Positions 1 through 8,901 are shown, numbered from the stretch's first letter. The stretch: 26,549 bases of DNA from Candidatus Saccharimonadales bacterium (GCA_030150485.1 JASLFZ010000061.1:1-26549), one strand, 5' to 3'. Numbers and translations are program-made. Notes: generated by a model not told the origin, from the sequence alone.

Positions 1-108
1 GTTCTCCTTGGCCCAACGGCGATTGCCATCAAGGATAAGGCCGAGGTGGTGTGGCACCGTCGCCGGAGCCTTAATGGTTGGTGGAGTGAGCGGTTGAGTA
101 ACAGGCAT
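1..108 (-). CDS. uppS: Isoprenyl transferase (undecaprenyl diphosphate synthase), N-terminal fragment
   Basis: Only the first 36 codons are in the window; the rest lies beyond position 1. The fragment ends in HLGLILDGNRRWAKEN, which matches the substrate-binding signature of cis-prenyltransferases (H-x-x-x-I-x-D-G-N-x-R-W-A). The catalytic Asp and the conserved Asn and Arg are present. Family knowledge: the enzyme condenses isopentenyl diphosphate onto farnesyl diphosphate to make the C55 lipid carrier for cell-wall synthesis. A proline- and threonine-rich stretch of about 20 residues precedes the motif. The ATG at 108 has no Shine-Dalgarno, but an extended -10 (TGATAGAAT) ends 6 nt upstream, so a leaderless mRNA is likely. 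It follows the rodZ-like gene by 30 nt on the same strand, in keeping with an envelope role. Confidence 0.85.
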   Translation of the reverse strand, partial: MPVTQPLTPPTIKAPATVPHHLGLILDGNRRWAKEN

Positions 109-114
109 GGCTTA

Positions 115-120
115 ATTCTA
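115..120 (-). promoter_or_regulatory. -10 element for uppS, leaderless spacing
   Basis: The minus strand reads TGATAGAAT, an extended -10, then 6 nt, then the uppS ATG. No convincing -35 is seen. Confidence 0.5.
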
Positions 121-138
121 TCATTTTATTACCGAGAG

Positions 139-1212
139 TTACTGAAATTGCGTGTTAGTCGTAAACTCAAAATCGGCGACGGGCTGGCCGCTGTCGCCAA
201 TAGCGCCCAAGCTTTTCCCAGCTACCTGGCTGTTGGTAACGGTCAAATTGGTGGTGCCGCCGTTGGTGGTAGCGATAGTAACATTGTGGCCACCTTTAAA
301 GGTTTGGGTGGTACCGGGCAGCATGGTGCCGCGGAACCGTTGCTGGCCATCGATTTTGACGGTGATGGTAGTAGCCTTGGTTTGCACCTGTACGCTTACC
401 GCTACGCCGTTGAAGGGAGCTGTTGGCAGTGTTGAACCGGGCGCGGTGTTAGGCACGTGAGCCAAGATGTTACGCGTTACCGTGGTGGTTTTACCAAGCG
501 CATTTTTGGCTGAAATCTGAATGCTGTTAACGCCGCTTTCGAGCGCAATAGCGTCGGTAAAGTTACCGTTACCGTCAACTAGAATCGGTGAGCTGTTAAC
601 AAATAGATCGGCGCCATCGTTGACGCTGCCGGAAACGGTGATGAGGCTCCCGTATAGCACTTGGTCGTGGCTCGGGTTGGACACCACCAAATGGGGTGCG
701 GCGGTAAGCGCGCTGAGTTGGGTGGTAAGGTAGATTAAAACCGCGGCGGCGGCAATCGTGCCCCCCGCGAAGGTTAGCAGGCGCGGGGTCAGAACAAACC
801 GCGCAGCGGTTACGCGGGTGGCATGCTGGCGCTGGCGCTCTTGTTGGCCGCGATCGAGAGCGTAAGAGTCGGCTATCGCTTTGCCATCGAGGCCCAAAAA
901 ATTGGCGTAGCTTTGGACAAAACCGCGGCTGTACACATCGTTGGGAAGCGTGAGGTAGTCATCGGCCTCAATGGCCGTGAGGTATTTGCCACGAATGCGG
1001 GTAGCTCGCTCCACGTCGGCCAAGCTAATACCGCGCTCGAGGCGACGGTCTTTGAGTAGCTGGCCGGTACCCGCAGATACAGGGGGTGCAAAATCAGCGA
1101 CCTCGGCCGCATCACCCACGCTTTTTTTTGGCTGGGTTGAACGACTTGGGGCAGAGCGCGGCCGGGCGCTAGATTTCGGTTTCTTCGCTGGGCTCGGCAT
1201 CTTCCGACTCAC
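139..1212 (-). CDS. rodZ: RodZ-like membrane protein: cytoplasmic HTH, one TM segment, Ig-like and DUF4115-type domains
   Basis: The 357-residue protein has a basic, low-complexity N-terminus (1-40). A helix-turn-helix of the RodZ type follows at about 48-117 (GQLLKDRRLERGISLADV). A single hydrophobic segment lies at about 145-166. The outer part has a beta-rich Ig-like stretch (about 174-260) and then a DUF4115-like C-terminus (about 270-350, with KIDGQQRFRGTMLPG). Family knowledge: RodZ links MreB to the elongation machinery and helps set rod shape; I see no mreB here, so the role is inferred. The start shown is GTG and overlaps the end of ftsK by 44 bp. An ATG at 1200 is an equally plausible start. 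The overlap suggests co-translation with ftsK. Confidence 0.75.
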   Translation of the reverse strand: MSRKMPSPAKKPKSSARPRSAPSRSTQPKKSVGDAAEVADFAPPVSAGTGQLLKDRRLERGISLADVERATRIRGKYLTAIEADDYLTLPNDVYSRGFVQSYANFLGLDGKAIADSYALDRGQQERQRQHATRVTAARFVLTPRLLTFAGGTIAAAAVLIYLTTQLSALTAAPHLVVSNPSHDQVLYGSLITVSGSVNDGADLFVNSSPILVDGNGNFTDAIALESGVNSIQISAKNALGKTTTVTRNILAHVPNTAPGSTLPTAPFNGVAVSVQVQTKATTITVKIDGQQRFRGTMLPGTTQTFKGGHNVTIATTNGGTTNLTVTNSQVAGKSLGAIGDSGQPVADFEFTTNTQFQ

Positions 1213-3289
1213 TCACACTACTTACAAGAACCTGGCGTGGCCGGGCGCCATCGGCTGGGCCTACCACTCCTCGCTCTTCGAGAATATCAAGCAGGCGGGC
1301 CGCGCGGGCGTAACCCACACGCAGGCGGCGTTGCAGCAGGCTGGCACTGGCTTTGCCCGAACGGATTACGGTATCGGCGGCTTCCTGGAAGAGATCGTCG
1401 TCGGCATCGCTAAAGTCGCCGCCTCCCCCACCACCGCCACCCATACTAACCGGCTGCGCCAGCACCTCTTCGTTGTACTGGGGCTGACGGGCGTTACGGA
1501 GGTAATCGGTGATCTTTTTGGTCTCCGCCTCGTCGGTGTACACGCCCTGAATACGGCGCGGCTTCGGGGATTCGGCGCTGGCAAACATCATGTCGCCCTT
1601 GCCAAGCAGTTTTTCGGCGCCGCCTTGGTCGAGAATGGTACGAGAATCCACGTAGCCCGGTACGCGGAACGCAATACGAGCTGGTACGTTAGCCTTAATG
1701 AGGCCGGTAATCACGTTCACGCTCGGGCGCTGAGTGGCTAGCACCAGGTGAATACCCGCCGCCCGCGCCAGCTGGGCCAGCCGCACAATCAAGGCTTCAA
1801 CCTCGGCACCGGCCAGCATCATCAGGTCGCTCATCTCATCGATAACAACCACAATGTAAGGCATGCTCTCTTCTTGGGTAATCAAGTTATACTCGTTGAT
1901 GTTGCGTTTGCCAACCTCAGCAAACAGTTTGAGGCGGCGCTCCATTTCAGCCACCGCCCATTTGAGTGCGCTAATGGTTTTTTCCGGCTCAACAATCACC
2001 GGCGTGAGCAGGTGGGGAATGTTGTTATACAGTGTCAGCTCGACCCGCTTTGGGTCAACCAGAATTAGCTTCAACTGGGCCGGTGAGTTCCGATACAGCA
2101 AGCTGGTTAGCAGGGTGTTGATCATGACCGACTTACCAGCTCCGGTAGCTCCAGCAATGAGGAGATGCGGCATGCTGGCAAGGTCGGCTAAAGCCGGGGC
2201 GCCGGCCACATCCTGACCAAGCGCGATGGTCAGAGGCGAGGTGGCAGATTGCCACTCTGGCGTGTCCATGAGCTGCCGCAGACGCACTTGGGCAATCGAC
2301 TTATTTGGCAGCTCCACGCCGACAGCACCCTTGCCGGGGATGGGCGCCTCAATGCGAACACTGCTAGCCGAGAGAGCGTAGGCCAGGTTTTGATCGAGCG
2401 CGGTAACCTTGTTGAGCTTAACGCCGCTGGCTGGCTTCAGGGTGTATTGGGTAACGGTCGGGCCCACGTTCACCTCCCCCATCGCCGCCTCAATGCTGAA
2501 GTTGGATAAGGTGTTCTGGATAATGGCGGCATTTTCCTTGATGTTGCCAGCATCGGGTTTGGTGATGCTTTTATTGAGAAGGTCAAGGCTTGGTGGGGTC
2601 CAATCGGGATCGCTGACACTGACCAGCGCGGTTTCGGGTGCCTTGACCGGCTTGGCTTTCTTGCCTGACCCCCCGATAGTGCCACGGATCTCGAGCTGGT
2701 TGGCCAGTGCGCCGGCCGGCTCGTTGATAGTGATTTCCTCTTTAGGCTCGCGCTTGAAGATGCCGGTAATACTCGCGAGCAGCTGGCTCAACCGCGTGTT
2801 GGCGGCTATAACGGTAAAAATAATCAGCAGTGCAAACAGAATGATGGCGGAGGCGGGTACGTTCAAAATCATCAAGAATAGCTTGCTGAGGCCATAGCCG
2901 AGCAGCCCTCCACCCTGACCTTGCCGAGCAACGCTCAGCGCCACAATCGGCCGGATACTAATATGCAACAGCCCAGCGAGTGCTACCACAAAGCCAGCAA
3001 AGCCAATGTAGTTATGCGCCTGAACCTCGTACTTTTCGGGCTGAAAAACCATGAAGGCGAGCATCAAAAAGATTACCGGCAGGACGTAAGCGGCAAAGCC
3101 GATAGCAAACCGCAGGCCACCAAATAGACCGGTCGCAAGCGAGCCGCCAAAGTTAAACATCGCAAAGATGAGGATAAGCGCGACTACCACCAAAATGATG
3201 GCGCCGATTTCGCGAGCGACGCCATCGCCGAGATTCGGCCGTAAGCTCAAACTGGGAATGGTAGTTTTTTTCTTTTTGCGCTTGGCCAT
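1169..3289 (-). CDS. ftsK: DNA translocase FtsK/SpoIIIE
   Basis: The 706-residue protein has four hydrophobic segments in its first 165 residues (about 26-46, 55-83, 93-110, 133-163), which anchor it at the septum. The motor follows: Walker A GATGAGKS at 380-387, Walker B VVVIDE at 480-485, and ATQRPSVNVITG with IAFRV after it. A winged-helix gamma domain (LLQRRLRVGYARAARLLDILEERGVV) lies near 645-675 and would read KOPS-like polar sequences. The linker is short, as in SpoIIIE-like forms. Family knowledge: it pumps chromosome ends through the closing septum and activates dimer resolution. The ATG at 3289 follows TATAAT by 10 nt with no Shine-Dalgarno. A glycine run and an acidic patch precede the gamma domain. 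Confidence 0.95.
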   Translation of the reverse strand: MAKRKKKKTTIPSLSLRPNLGDGVAREIGAIILVVVALILIFAMFNFGGSLATGLFGGLRFAIGFAAYVLPVIFLMLAFMVFQPEKYEVQAHNYIGFAGFVVALAGLLHISIRPIVALSVARQGQGGGLLGYGLSKLFLMILNVPASAIILFALLIIFTVIAANTRLSQLLASITGIFKREPKEEITINEPAGALANQLEIRGTIGGSGKKAKPVKAPETALVSVSDPDWTPPSLDLLNKSITKPDAGNIKENAAIIQNTLSNFSIEAAMGEVNVGPTVTQYTLKPASGVKLNKVTALDQNLAYALSASSVRIEAPIPGKGAVGVELPNKSIAQVRLRQLMDTPEWQSATSPLTIALGQDVAGAPALADLASMPHLLIAGATGAGKSVMINTLLTSLLYRNSPAQLKLILVDPKRVELTLYNNIPHLLTPVIVEPEKTISALKWAVAEMERRLKLFAEVGKRNINEYNLITQEESMPYIVVVIDEMSDLMMLAGAEVEALIVRLAQLARAAGIHLVLATQRPSVNVITGLIKANVPARIAFRVPGYVDSRTILDQGGAEKLLGKGDMMFASAESPKPRRIQGVYTDEAETKKITDYLRNARQPQYNEEVLAQPVSMGGGGGGGGDFSDADDDLFQEAADTVIRSGKASASLLQRRLRVGYARAARLLDILEERGVVGPADGARPRQVLVSSVSESEDAEPSEETEI

Positions 3290-3299
3290 ACTACCGCTT

Positions 3300-3305
3300 A
3301 TTATA
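3300..3305 (-). promoter_or_regulatory. -10 element (TATAAT) for ftsK
   Basis: A perfect TATAAT lies 10 nt before the ftsK ATG. The predicted 5' UTR is only about 3 nt. No strong -35 is visible. Confidence 0.5.
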
Positions 3306-3366
3306 CCGCTTTTGCTCTGATAAGTACAGATAGAAATCGGGTTGGGTAGTGGAGAGGCCTCAAAGC

Positions 3367-5400
3367 TTAGCGCGTATCGACTTCGTTGATCACGGGCAGC
3401 ACCATTGGGTTGCGCTTGGTGCGGGCATAGAGGAAGTCGGCGACATCGTCGCGCAGGTTCATTTTGAACTTAGCCCAGTCGCCGTTACGCTGCTTGTCGC
3501 GGCGCTCAAAGCTCTTGCGGATCTCTTGGCGTACCCGGCCGATCAGCTCCTCGCTCTCCTTCATATGGACAAAGCCACGGGAGATGATGTCGGGGCTGGT
3601 GAGCAGGCGGCCGGACTTCTTATCAACGGTGGCGATAATCACCACCATGCCGTCCGAGCCCAGCGCCAGACGGTCGCGCAGTACCAGGTTTTCGACGTCA
3701 CCCACACCGGAGCCGTCGATCAAGATGATGCCACTTGGCACCCGCTCAACCTTCTTGGCGCCGCTGGCGGTGATTTCCAACACGTCGCCGTTATCCATCA
3801 CGTAACTGTTGGACGCGATGACGCCGTTTTTAACGGCGAGCTCGGCGTGACGGACCAACATGTGGAACTCACCGTGGATTGGCAGGAAGTACTTTGGCTT
3901 GATGAGGTTAATGAGCTCAGCGAGATCGTCGTTGGAGGCGTGACCGGAAACGTGCAGCAGCCCGAACTGATCGAGCTCGCGCAAGGTGTTGACGTACACC
4001 CGAGCACCCTCGCGCAGCAATGCATCAACGCTCGCTACCACAGCCTTTTCGTTACCCGGGATCGGGTTGGAGCTCAGAATGATGCTGTCTCCCGATTTAA
4101 TTTTGACGTGCGGGTGGTCGCCGGTGCTCATGCGACTCAGCGCCGAGTTAACCTCTCCCTGCGAACCGGTGCAAAGAATTACTACGTTATCATCGGACTT
4201 CTTGGCGGTATCTTGCACTCGGGTAATAAGCCCCGGCGGAACCTTGATGTAGCCCATTTTGACGGCCAGCTCGACGTTTGCAAGCATGCTGCGCCCAATG
4301 AAAGCGAGCTTACGATTAGCCTTTTCAGTGGCATTAATAATCAGCTGGACGCGCGTGAGCGAGCTCGCGAAGGTACTAATGATGATGCGGCCCGAAGCGC
4401 GACCAAATAGATCGTCAAGCGTGGGCTCAATCAGCTTTTCGCTGGGGGTACGGCCAACACGCTCGGTGTTGGTACTGTCACTCATCAGCAGCAAAACACC
4501 CTCTTTGCCGACCTCTTCAAGGCGGGCCAGGTCCATTTTGCGGCCATCGATAGGATCGGGATCCAGCCGCCAGTCGCCGGTGTGCACGAGCGTTCCAATT
4601 GGCGTGCGGATGATCGCGGCGGCGGCGTCGGGAATCGAGTGGGTCACCCGCGCCAGCTCAACGTTAAAGACACCGAGCTGAACGCGTTCGTGCGCATCGG
4701 GGTCCATCACCCGGAAGTCGGGCGTGCTGGCTAGCTTAAACTCCTCAATCTGCTTTTCGACCATAGCCAGGCTCAGCTTAGTGCCAAACACCGGTACGTG
4801 GAACTTGGGCAGCACATAGCCGGCCGCGCCAATGTGATCCATGTGACCGTGCGTAATAATAATGCCCCGAAGCTTATGGGCGTTCTTTTCGACGTAGGTG
4901 GTATCAGGAATAATGTAGTCGATGCCGGGCTGGTGTTCATCGGGGAAGGCAAACCCGAAGTCGACCATGATCATGTCGTCATCGTATTCGATGGCCATCA
5001 TGTTTTTTCCGACCTCACCGAGGCCACCAAGCGGGATAATGCGGATTTTAGGATCGCGATTGACCTGGTTGGCCTGGCGCCCCTTCACCTGGGTGGCCTG
5101 CTCGCCCCCAGTACCGTTGAAGCTGGATTTATTAACTGGGATAGATGGCGCGTTCATCAGCTTAGCCGCCATAGGGTTAGCTTGTTGCTGACGTCGCCGG
5201 GCCTTGCCATTGCTACCGCCGCCGTTGCCGCTACGACGCGGTGCGCCGGGATTACCGGCAGCCGGACGGTCGGTTTCGCGAACTTGCGGGCGTCCAGCAG
5301 CTGGCTGGCCGGGCCGCGCCGTCGGGCGGGACTGCCGCGGCGGGCGAGCGCTGTTTTGATTGTTTGATGTTTTATTTGATTGGTTGTTAGTTGGTTCCAT
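3367..5400 (-). CDS. rnj: Ribonuclease J
   Basis: The 677-residue metallo-beta-lactamase/beta-CASP nuclease has its zinc motif HGHMDH at 184-189. Downstream are the core pieces GEVGKNMMAIEYDDDMIMVDFG, VHTGDWRLDP and LMSDSTNTERVGRTPSE, and then the beta-CASP motifs (CTGSQGE, VSGHAS, PIHGEFHML). Family knowledge: it is both a 5'-3' exonuclease and an endonuclease in mRNA decay and rRNA maturation. An N-terminal extension of about 115 residues, rich in Pro, Arg, Gln, Asn and Gly, looks disordered and basic and may bind RNA. A Shine-Dalgarno (AAAGGA) sits just before the ATG. It lies 58 nt after the UDG gene in a pnp-udg-rnj group, so the main RNA-decay enzymes are adjacent. Confidence 0.95.
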   Translation of the reverse strand: MEPTNNQSNKTSNNQNSARPPRQSRPTARPGQPAAGRPQVRETDRPAAGNPGAPRRSGNGGGSNGKARRRQQQANPMAAKLMNAPSIPVNKSSFNGTGGEQATQVKGRQANQVNRDPKIRIIPLGGLGEVGKNMMAIEYDDDMIMVDFGFAFPDEHQPGIDYIIPDTTYVEKNAHKLRGIIITHGHMDHIGAAGYVLPKFHVPVFGTKLSLAMVEKQIEEFKLASTPDFRVMDPDAHERVQLGVFNVELARVTHSIPDAAAAIIRTPIGTLVHTGDWRLDPDPIDGRKMDLARLEEVGKEGVLLLMSDSTNTERVGRTPSEKLIEPTLDDLFGRASGRIIISTFASSLTRVQLIINATEKANRKLAFIGRSMLANVELAVKMGYIKVPPGLITRVQDTAKKSDDNVVILCTGSQGEVNSALSRMSTGDHPHVKIKSGDSIILSSNPIPGNEKAVVASVDALLREGARVYVNTLRELDQFGLLHVSGHASNDDLAELINLIKPKYFLPIHGEFHMLVRHAELAVKNGVIASNSYVMDNGDVLEITASGAKKVERVPSGIILIDGSGVGDVENLVLRDRLALGSDGMVVIIATVDKKSGRLLTSPDIISRGFVHMKESEELIGRVRQEIRKSFERRDKQRNGDWAKFKMNLRDDVADFLYARTKRNPMVLPVINEVDTR

Positions 5401-5458
5401 ATGGTTCCTTTATTTAATGGTTAGTCGACTCCTCATGGGAGCCGAAAATTACTAATTG

Positions 5459-6040
5459 TTATGAGAGCTGGGCTAATACTTTCGGGATACCGGCAAAGTC
5501 ATCCAAGAGCTGCTGGCGCTGGCCGCCGTTATACAGCGCGGCTGCGGGATGATAAAGCGGCATGTACACCTGGCCGCCCTTGCGAAAGGCGCGACCATGG
5601 GCCTGGCTGATCTTGAGCTGTGGGAAGTATACGTTCATGGCGTGGCGACCCAAGAAAACGATGAGCTTGGGCGCGATCACTGCGAGCTGACACTGCAAAT
5701 AAGGCTTAAAGGCCTCGATTTCGGCAGGTAGTGGATCACGATTTTCCGGCGGCCGATATTTTACAATGTTGGTAATGTACACGTCGGCGCGGGCTAGGCT
5801 GATACTGGCCAGCATCTCGTCTAGAAACTTGCCAGCGGCGCCGACAAACGGTCGTCCCAGCTCATCCTCTTTAGCGCCGGGCGCCTCGCCGATAAAAACT
5901 ACCTCAGCGTCCGGACTCCCCTCCCCCATCACGAGCTGGGTGGCGGTGGCAGCCAGCTCAGGCGTCACCTTATCTGCCACAATAGCAGTGGCAATCTTAT
6001 CAAGCTCGATCTGCTGGGGGCTGGTGTTGGCCACGCTCAC
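5459..6040 (-). CDS. Uracil-DNA glycosylase, family 4-like, without the Fe-S cysteines
   Basis: The 193-residue protein carries the family-4 motifs: GEAPGAKEDELGRPFVG (uracil pocket), NIVKYRPPENRDP, FLGRHAM and YHPAAAL (the third motif). Family knowledge: these enzymes excise uracil from DNA and normally hold a 4Fe-4S cluster on four cysteines. Here those positions are not cysteine: no CxxC precedes the GEG turn, NIVKC is NIVKY, and the residue before PYL is Lys within EAFKPYL. The only cysteine is in YLQCQL. It is therefore a clusterless variant. The GTG start at 6040 overlaps the end of pnp by 41 bp; a GTG at 6034 is an alternative. It appears translationally coupled to pnp. Confidence 0.85.
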   Translation of the reverse strand: MSVANTSPQQIELDKIATAIVADKVTPELAATATQLVMGEGSPDAEVVFIGEAPGAKEDELGRPFVGAAGKFLDEMLASISLARADVYITNIVKYRPPENRDPLPAEIEAFKPYLQCQLAVIAPKLIVFLGRHAMNVYFPQLKISQAHGRAFRKGGQVYMPLYHPAAALYNGGQRQQLLDDFAGIPKVLAQLS

Positions 6041-8159
6041 CGGACTCCTTGGCTGCCTTCATGCTCAAATTGAGGCGGCCTTTATCGTCAATTTCCATGA
6101 GCTTCACCGTTACAGTTTCGCCTTCCTTCAATACGTCGGTAACTTTATCGATACGGTGGTCGGCAATTTGCGAAATGTGCACCAGGCCATCTTTCCCCGG
6201 CATGATCTCCACAAACGCACCAAACTCCATAATTTTCACGACCGTTCCGGTGTAGATGGCGCCCACCTCCGGGCGGGCGGTGAGGCGGTCGATCCAGGCC
6301 ATGGCCTTTTTAGCACCCTCGCCATCGGTTGAAGCGATCATGATCAAGCCGGTATCCTCGATGTCGATTTCGACGCCGGTTTCGGCAATAATCTTGTTAA
6401 TGGTCTCGCCACCCTTACCGATAATCATCTTAATGTCGTTGGGATCGATCATCATTTTACTGATGCGTGGGGCGTGGGGGGCCAGCTCGGCTCGGGGCTT
6501 ATCGATCACTGCCATCATCGCCGCCATAATATGTGCCCGCCCCTTATGGGCCTGCGCGAGCGCCTGCTCCATGATTTTTGGTGTAATCCCCTTAACCTTA
6601 ATATCCATCTGCAGCGCGGTAATGCCGTCTTTGGTTCCGGCAACCTTAAAGTCCATGTCTCCGGCAAAGTCTTCGGCGCCCTGGATGTCGCTCAAGATGA
6701 CGTACTCCTTTTCACCGAGCACCAAGCCCATCGCAATACCAGCCACCGGCTTTTTAATCGGCACGCCGGCGTCCATGAGACTGATCGTGCTGCCGCAAAC
6801 GCTCGCCATACTGGTTGAGCCATTGGAGCTAATCACCTCCGAAACGGTGCGGATGGTGTAGGGAAAATCCTCGACGGCCGGGATGACCGGGAGGAGCGCT
6901 CGCTCGGCCAAGGCGCCGTGACCAATTTCGCGCCGGCCGGGGCTGCGCATCGGACGTACCTCGCCGGTACTATAGCCGGGGAAGTTGTAGTGGTGCATGT
7001 AGCGCTTAGTGGCGTCCAGCTCCATAGTGTCGAGGATCTGGGCGTAGCTGGTGCTGGCCAGAGTGGTGAGGTTGAGCACTTGGGTGGTGCCACGGGTAAA
7101 GAGGCCCGAGCCGTGGGTGCGCGGGATGATGCCTACCTGCATCGAAAGCGGCCGGATCTCTTCCGGCTTGCGGCCATCGGGACGAGCTTTTTCTTCGAGA
7201 ATAGCGCGGCGGATTTCTTTATCGATGACCTTTTCGAAGGCGCTCTCGAGGTCATCGCGGCCAAACTGACCGTCCTCGCCACCGAACTTTTCCACCACCT
7301 CGCGGCGGAGATTCTTAATGGCATCATGGCGCAAATACTGACTTTCGTGGCGGACGGCCTCACCGAGACGGTCTTTCAAGAAGTCTGCTAGCAGCACCTC
7401 GGCATCGTGGTTGTGGCGATGCAGCTCATACTCTTTGGCTGGCGCGCCGAGCTCACGCTTCATCTGCTCTTGGAGCTCAATGACCGGCTGCATGGTTTGA
7501 TGAGCCAGCTCAATTGCCTCAACCATGGTAGCCTCATCGATTTCCTCGGCACCCGCCTCAACCATCATGATGGCTTCTTTGGTACCGGCAACTGTTAGGT
7601 CAAGGTCGCTTCCGGCCATCTCGGCATTGGTTGGGTAAGCGGTTAATTTGCCATCGATGCGGCCGATACGAACGCCAGCCACCGGGCCTTCAAATGGAGC
7701 GCCGCTAATGCTAAGCGCGGCCGAGATCGCAATCATGGCAATCAGATCGGGGCTGTGTACCAGATCTGCGCTTAGAACGGTGGCGACCCCCTGGACGTCG
7801 TTACGAAATCCCTTAGGGAACAGCGGGCGGATCGGGCGGTCAATCAGACGCGCCGTCAATGTGGCCATCTCGCTAGCGCGACCCTCGCGCTTCATGAAGC
7901 GACTGCCAGAAATTTTGCCGGCGGCGTACATGCGTTCCTCGTAATCAATCAGCAACGGAAAGAAATCGATACCAGGACGGGGCGTGTTAGCCATAACGGC
8001 GGTACCAAGCACCATGGTGTCGCCATAACGCACGGTAACGGCACCATCGGCCAAAAAGGCGAGTTTACCGGTTTCAATGGTTAGCGTGCGGCCACAGAAT
8101 TCAGTTTCAAACCGCTGGGTCTTACCCCCAAAGGGGTGAATGATGTCAGATTGTGCCAT
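6000..8159 (-). CDS. pnp: Polyribonucleotide nucleotidyltransferase (PNPase)
   Basis: The 719-residue protein is full length: two RNase PH-like domains separated by a helical segment, then KH (IIGKGGETINKIIAETG) and S1 (TGTVVKIMEFGAFVEIMPGKDG) domains at the C-terminus. Catalytic-core sequence is present (FTRGTTQVLNL, MRSPGRREIGHGALAERAL, SDIQGAEDFAGDMDFKVAGT). Family knowledge: it is a phosphate-dependent 3'-5' exoribonuclease that can also add tails. The start was chosen at ATG 8159, giving MAQSDIIHPFGG, because a strong Shine-Dalgarno (TAAAGGAGCTT) lies immediately upstream; a longer frame to 8201 has no such support. It follows rpsO by 145 bp, the common bacterial rpsO-pnp order. Confidence 0.96.
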   Translation of the reverse strand: MAQSDIIHPFGGKTQRFETEFCGRTLTIETGKLAFLADGAVTVRYGDTMVLGTAVMANTPRPGIDFFPLLIDYEERMYAAGKISGSRFMKREGRASEMATLTARLIDRPIRPLFPKGFRNDVQGVATVLSADLVHSPDLIAMIAISAALSISGAPFEGPVAGVRIGRIDGKLTAYPTNAEMAGSDLDLTVAGTKEAIMMVEAGAEEIDEATMVEAIELAHQTMQPVIELQEQMKRELGAPAKEYELHRHNHDAEVLLADFLKDRLGEAVRHESQYLRHDAIKNLRREVVEKFGGEDGQFGRDDLESAFEKVIDKEIRRAILEEKARPDGRKPEEIRPLSMQVGIIPRTHGSGLFTRGTTQVLNLTTLASTSYAQILDTMELDATKRYMHHYNFPGYSTGEVRPMRSPGRREIGHGALAERALLPVIPAVEDFPYTIRTVSEVISSNGSTSMASVCGSTISLMDAGVPIKKPVAGIAMGLVLGEKEYVILSDIQGAEDFAGDMDFKVAGTKDGITALQMDIKVKGITPKIMEQALAQAHKGRAHIMAAMMAVIDKPRAELAPHAPRISKMMIDPNDIKMIIGKGGETINKIIAETGVEIDIEDTGLIMIASTDGEGAKKAMAWIDRLTARPEVGAIYTGTVVKIMEFGAFVEIMPGKDGLVHISQIADHRIDKVTDVLKEGETVTVKLMEIDDKGRLNLSMKAAKESGERGQHQPPADRA

Positions 8160-8197
8160 AAGCTCCTTTACTATGCCTACGTGCCGGGGACAAGAAT

Positions 8198-8264
8198 CCA
8201 ATCACAGATTGGAATCAAAGCTCCATCACGTAAACATTGTTAGTGTTCCGCTCAGGTTTGAGCG
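8198..8264 (-). promoter_or_regulatory. Two hairpins in the pnp leader
   Basis: The rpsO-pnp interval holds two inverted repeats: CCAATC/GATTGG (8198-8212) and CGCTCA-ggtt-TGAGCG (8249-8264). No U-run follows either, so they look like processing or stability elements rather than terminators. Leader hairpins in this spot serve autoregulation by RNase cleavage in E. coli; applying that here is an inference. Confidence 0.35.
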
Positions 8265-8304
8265 CAGTGAGACGCTTTAGGCAAGCGCCCGGCTGCGATC
8301 GCGA

Positions 8305-8571
8305 CTAGCGACGTAAGTCGAGTTTTTTGAGGATGGCGCGGTAACGCTCGGCGTCATTCTTGCTTAAGTAATCAAGTAGGCGACGGCGCTTCCCGACCAT
8401 TTTCAGCAAACCACGGCGGGAGTGCTCATCCTTTTTGTGGAGTTGAAGGTGCTTCGTGAGCTCCTGAATTTGGCGCGTGAATATGCTGATCTGGACCTCT
8501 GGCGAACCAGTGTCCTTTTTATGGGTTTGATAATCGGTAATAACCTTCTTTTTGACGTCGGTTTTTAACAT
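8305..8571 (-). CDS. rpsO: 30S ribosomal protein S15
   Basis: The 88-residue protein matches S15 along its whole length: DTGSPEVQISIFTRQIQELTKHL, then HKKDEHSRRGLLKMVGKRRRLLDYL and a basic end. Family knowledge: it binds the 16S rRNA three-way junction early in 30S assembly. The ATG at 8571 gives the standard N-terminus MLKTDVKKK; an upstream in-frame ATG at 8610 would add 13 non-homologous residues. There is no clear Shine-Dalgarno, and an extended -10 (TGCTACACT) lies 10 nt before the ATG, so the leader is very short. Confidence 0.96.
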   Translation of the reverse strand: MLKTDVKKKVITDYQTHKKDTGSPEVQISIFTRQIQELTKHLQLHKKDEHSRRGLLKMVGKRRRLLDYLSKNDAERYRAILKKLDLRR

Positions 8572-8581
8572 TTCGGACTTT

Positions 8582-8587
8582 AGTGTA
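8582..8587 (-). promoter_or_regulatory. Extended -10 for rpsO
   Basis: The minus strand reads TGCTACACT, 10 nt before the rpsO ATG and just after the stop of the upstream small gene. No clear -35 is seen. Confidence 0.45.
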
Positions 8588-8616
8588 GCAAAAAACTGCT
8601 TAAAACGCAATGGGTG

Positions 8617-8901
8617 CTACACTTCTCCGGTATCGCGGCTCTCGAGACGAGCGATCCGAAAACCGTGCTCGGTAACCATCTGCTTCACCACATGAAGGTC
8701 TTCTTTGGTAATGGATATATCGGTAAAAGCGGTGTGGAACTTGCGGCTGGTCGCGGCAGCGAAGCTATCAAACTCGGTTTTAAACTGACCAAACCGGCCG
8801 TCGCTTTCGTCGAAGCGCTGATTCATCTCATCAAAGCGAGGCTGCATGACATCCGCTATGCTGACTTTTATGTTACTGAGATCGGTAGCTGTTAATGCCA
8901 T
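8617..8901 (-). CDS. Small hypothetical coiled-coil protein
   Basis: The 94-residue protein has heptad-like spacing and repeated phrases (RFDEMNQRFDESDGRFGQF), suggesting a helical coiled coil and possible oligomerisation. It has no signal peptide or membrane segment. A good Shine-Dalgarno (AAAAGGAG, 7 nt from the ATG) and a TACAAT -10 upstream support it as a real gene. It lies 45 nt before rpsO and 150 nt after a hammerhead ribozyme. I do not recognise a functional family. Confidence 0.65.
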   Translation of the reverse strand: MALTATDLSNIKVSIADVMQPRFDEMNQRFDESDGRFGQFKTEFDSFAAATSRKFHTAFTDISITKEDLHVVKQMVTEHGFRIARLESRDTGEV

